Positions 60,790 through 64,000 of a stretch of 64,000 nucleotides of DNA are shown in pieces. A program made the position numbers and the translations under genes. Source of the DNA: Trogon surrucura (taxonomy: Eukaryota > Chordata > Aves > Trogoniformes > Trogonidae); the NCBI GenBank assembly GCA_020746105.1, contig CM036658.1, positions 18,584,689-18,648,688 of the forward strand. The letters are read 5' to 3'. Position 1 is the stretch's first letter, and every line of letters starts with the position of its first letter. The notes under the pieces are model-generated. The model worked only from the letters and a program-made list of their open reading frames with translations. It made no database searches and was not told the DNA's origin.

Positions 60790-62267
60790 AGGGGGGAGGT
60801 AGGGAGGATTTGATTTGTTTGTTTTTCACACAGAAAAAAAGCTTAAAGTGATGATATGCTATGAAATAATGTAATATATTATTTTCTAAAGTTTTCAGAA
60901 TTAGAAAGTAACTTGAATTAGAACTGTTGCTCAATCTGCACCCTGATCTCCTGTGAACATACTAAGGCAATCCTATGCAGAATGAAATTGTGACACGGTA
61001 ATCTCACTCCAAATGCTGTGTCATCCCGTTTTGGTGATGGAGAGATTCAATATGTTAGTTCCCATGCTGATAATAGATGGACTGGCAGGGCCTAGCATGT
61101 TTCACAGCAGCGCTATATCTTGATTTTCATCTGGAGACTAGCAGAGGAATGGCAAAGAATTTTCTGAGCTTTCTGAACATAATCTGCATGAGTTTTTCTG
61201 GTGGAAACTACCAGAATAAAAGCATTAGGTGGTCAAAATTCTGAAAAATGTACTAGCAAAAAGATGAAAGAAACAACTTCTGATTTAAAAAAAATAATTT
61301 GTCAAACCCCGAATTCTTTAATTTGTGCAGCTCAATTCTACATTATTGCCACCTGTTGAAATAAAATAATACATATATGCTTTGCTTAATAAGGAATTTT
61401 ACGTATTAGATTGTGGGGAAATACACTCAACCTAACTAGAACCACAAATAAAAAAGTACATTTTACTTGTAGAAGCAAGAAAGCTCTTTTCTGTGGAGTT
61501 TGTTATTATGCAGGAAAGAAATTAGTATGTCTGCAGAAGTCTTTCAAAATGCCCACAAAATTATGCACAATTGTGAAAGTGGTAAACAAATTGTTGTGAT
61601 TTCTGTATTTCTTCTGCCACTGGACAAGGCGAACCTGTATGGATCACGTGTCATACAGTATTACATGCTGTAAGATGAAAATGTTCTATGTCACGTGGTT
61701 AGGAGAGTTTCTGCAAGTCCTTTGACTTATCTTTTAAAGTAAACAATGGAAATTTCTCTCCTTTCTCTTAGTCCATTGTAAAATTTTGGCCTTCATCTTG
61801 CTGTGTTTTTTTACTTATGACTATATTAATAACAACTATTTGCTGGACGATGAGGAGTATTAATTAGGTAGTGTTTGTAAAGCACTCTGAGATTCTTATT
61901 AAGGATTATGTTGCAGAAGCAGCACAATATTCCCTCTTACTTCAGGATTAAGGTATGCATTAGTGGCCGATAAGTCATGCCAAAGATCTGTAGGTCACTT
62001 GAGGATAACAAAACTTCACTTCTTGTATAATCCATGGTTGTAAATCCATGTGTATATGTTTTAACATTGTACAAACTGCCTTGTTTCATCAACTCTGAAG
62101 AACGCTTCAGAGCAGAGAACCTGAAATGAGCAACACTGTTGATTCCCAGCCTTTTTAATTTGACCCTGTTATGCCTCAGAAATCTTCTGTGGACAAACAA
62201 TATTATCTTCTTCTTCTTTATATTAATGTCAAACACACCATTCCTCTTAAACCAATCTCATGTATAT
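60790..62267. other. Non-coding stretch up to the second RTE copy
   Basis: AT-rich, with no recognised exon or repeat. Confidence 0.5.
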
Positions 62268-64000
62268 GTCATCATCATTATCATCATGGCTAGGCTTTGC
62301 AAATGAAGATATGGGAAGGGCTCTACCCACACTTGCTACAACCACGTTGATGACTAAAAAGGCCGATGCAGGATAGGCAAGTCCAGTTGCAAAAAGCACA
62401 GTGAAAAGTCTGCTTAGGTGGTATTGGCAAGGCACAGTTCTTTCTGTGTTGTCTCTTCTCAAGACTAATTCTACGTACATTTTCAAAGGAGGCAGCAGCC
62501 TTATGGAGGGTGTGTTTCCACGTCTCCCGATTGGAGGCCAGAGTGGACCACTGCTGGCAGTCAATATGGCCAAGACTGAGGTATTGTTTCAGAGAGTCCT
62601 TGTATCTCCTCTTTGGGGCTCCTCTGTTGTGGCAGCAGGTGGCGAGTTCACCACAGAGCACAACCTTAGGGAGGCGGGGATCCTCCATCCTGGAGACGTG
62701 ACCTGCACAGCGCAGCTGCGTCCTCAGCAGCATGGCCTCAATCCTGGTGACCCCTGCCTCTTCAAGGACAGTAACATTTGTCACGTAGTCAGTCCAGTGG
62801 ATGTTCAGGATTGTACGGAGGCAGCTCTGATGGAAACATTCCAGGAGTCACAGGTGGTGGCTGTAGATGACCCAGGATTTAGACCCATATAAAAGAGTAG
62901 ACAGTACAATGGCTCTGTAGACACTAATCTTCGTACTTTTCTTCAGGTGTTTATTGCACCAGACTCTTTTATGGAGTCTTCCAAAAGCTCTGTATGCCTT
63001 TGCTAACCTGTTGTCTATCTCTTTGTCAATCTTATCATCCGAGGAAATGATACTTCCTAGATAGCTGAACTGCTGGACTGACTTAAGCTCTGATTTGCCT
63101 ATGGTGATGTGTGGATGATGGGAGACTTCCTGAGGTGCAGGTTGGTAAAGAACTTCTGTCTTCTTCAAGCTGACTTCCAGCCCAAAAAGCTCAGCAGCCT
63201 CTGCAAAGCAGGATGTTAAGCGCTGCAGAGCTGCTTCTGTGTGAGCAACGAGGGTGGCATCATCAGCAAAAAGCAGCTCACGGACAAGGTGATTTAGGGT
63301 CTTAGTGTGGGCCTTCAGTCACCTTAGGTTGAATAGGTTACCATTGGTACGATAGTGGACGTAAATACCGTTATCATGATCGAGGTCTGCCTTGGCCCTT
63401 TGGAGCATCATGCTGAAGAAGATTGTGAATAGAGTTGGTGAGAGAACCCAACCTTGTTTCACACCATCGGTTATGGAGAAGGGCTCAGAGAGTGCATTGC
63501 CATATCTGACTTGGCTGCACTGATCCTCCTGTAATAGAAGAATCATTTTGAGGGACTTGGGAGGACAACCTAATCATTCCAAGATCTGCCACAAGCCTTT
63601 TCTCCTCGCAGCGTCAAAAGCTTTGGTGAGGTTAACAAAAGTTACATAGAGTTGCCTACACTTCTTTCTTCTTGTACAGGGTGATGATGACTGCATCACG
63701 GAGATCTGGTAGTAGTTTGCTTTCTTCCCAGCAACGCACAATGAGTTCGTGAAATTTAGCCTGGAGTGCTTGGTCTCCATGCTTCCAGACTTCAGGTGGG
63801 ATTCCATCAGTCCCAGCTGCCTTGTCAGTTTTCACCCGCTGTATGGCCTTGAGAGTCTCTCCCATAGTAGGGGCTATATCCAATTCGTTTTTTCACTGGT
63901 TATTGTGTAATGTGCTGGATTGCTGAGCCTTGAACTACATGGTTGACACTGAAGAGAGTCTGGAAATGTCCAGACCATCAATTCAAGATGGAGGCTTTAT
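62268..64000 (-). mobile_element. Second RTE-clade element, 3' half, cut by window edge
   Basis: This copy is inverted relative to the one at 30557-34488. Its 3' terminus is a (TCATCA)-type run on the plus strand at 62269-62287, that is an ATGATG tail, followed by the antisense of the C-terminal coding region and RT. Over a hand-compared block of about 320 bases (around 33600-33910 against 63165-62855) I count roughly 8 substitutions and no gap, about 97% identity. The element continues beyond base 64000, so its 5' extent is unknown. Confidence 0.92.
62323..64000 (-). pseudogene. RTE endonuclease-reverse transcriptase, 3' part, inactivated
   Basis: The minus-strand reading enters from the window edge at the start of the RT region (ETLKAIQRVKTDKAAGTDGI, then LLPDLRDAVIITLYKKK). 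It is then broken by a deletion of about 191 bases relative to copy 1 (its 32896-33086), which removes RT residues including the KILARILLNRL block and shifts the frame. Downstream, VNLTKAFDAARRKGLWQILE is followed by TGA at 63576-63574. The catalytic FADD box is intact (63270-63259). TGA codons at 63321-63319 and 62850-62848 interrupt the rest, before the C-terminal module (62784-62323) ending in a Cys/His cluster SHQRGCSKC. The three TGAs sit exactly where copy 1 has them. One codon is missing near ISLEKRQ compared with ISLEEKRQ in copy 1. Confidence 0.9.

Noticed and set aside
60569-60934. 121-codon Glu/Gly/Arg-rich frame on the minus strand
   Set aside because: It is the translation of the (CCCCTT)n repeat and flanking low-complexity sequence.
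1-64000. CRISPR arrays, prokaryotic operons or phage genes
   Set aside because: No regularly spaced direct repeats, no dense co-oriented frames and no ribosome-binding sites were seen. All signals are those of an avian nuclear genome.

Overview
The window reads as AT-rich bird nuclear DNA: intergenic sequence or a very large intron, with no cellular protein-coding exon that I can recognise. The clues to origin are all mobile elements. There are several CR1 LINE pieces with the avian (ATTCTATG)n-type 3' tail, avian-type ERVL and other LTRs, a SINE made of a tRNA-Ile(GAT)-like head fused to a CR1 tail, and two copies of an RTE-clade non-LTR retrotransposon that resembles the avian AviRTE group. 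From memory of the literature, tRNA-Ile/CR1 SINEs belong to passerines and AviRTE is known from a few bird lineages including suboscines. A suboscine passerine is therefore my best guess, but it is an inference.

Layout. 1-2.35 kb: two old CR1 pieces in opposite orientation. 2.4-9.9 kb: nothing recognised apart from T/C tracts. 9.9-10.45 kb: probable minus-strand LTR. 12.06-12.25 kb: a long hexanucleotide polypyrimidine repeat abutting the 5' LTR of a plus-strand ERVL (12.25-16.3 kb). The decayed body of that ERVL carries a small CR1 tail (14.1 kb) and, inside its reverse-transcriptase region, an 814-bp minus-strand solo LTR (15262-16075) with a CTTCA target duplication. A related solo LTR lies at 17751-18448 with an AGCTC duplication. 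18.45-29.6 kb: featureless single-copy-like DNA.

29.6-34.5 kb: a CpG-rich LTR (TATA at 30277, AATAAA at 30462) runs straight into an apparently near-complete but inactivated RTE element (about 30.56-34.49 kb, plus). 34.5-43.5 kb: nothing recognised. 43.54-43.73 kb: the tRNA-Ile/CR1 SINE. 46.57-47.67 kb and 53.39-54.53 kb: two minus-strand CR1 elements with readable RT C-termini; a lone SINE/CR1 tail lies at 52.49 kb. 60.6 kb: a second polypyrimidine repeat. 62.27-64.0 kb: the 3' half of a second RTE copy, minus strand, cut by the window edge.

The elements form a layered history: ERVL, then a younger LTR inserted into it; a CR1 family whose 3' tail was captured by the SINE; and two RTE copies that share three in-frame TGA codons, all at positions compatible with CGA to TGA change. 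That shared lesion pattern is the most interesting observation here. I found no CRISPR array, prokaryotic operon, functional tRNA or rRNA gene.
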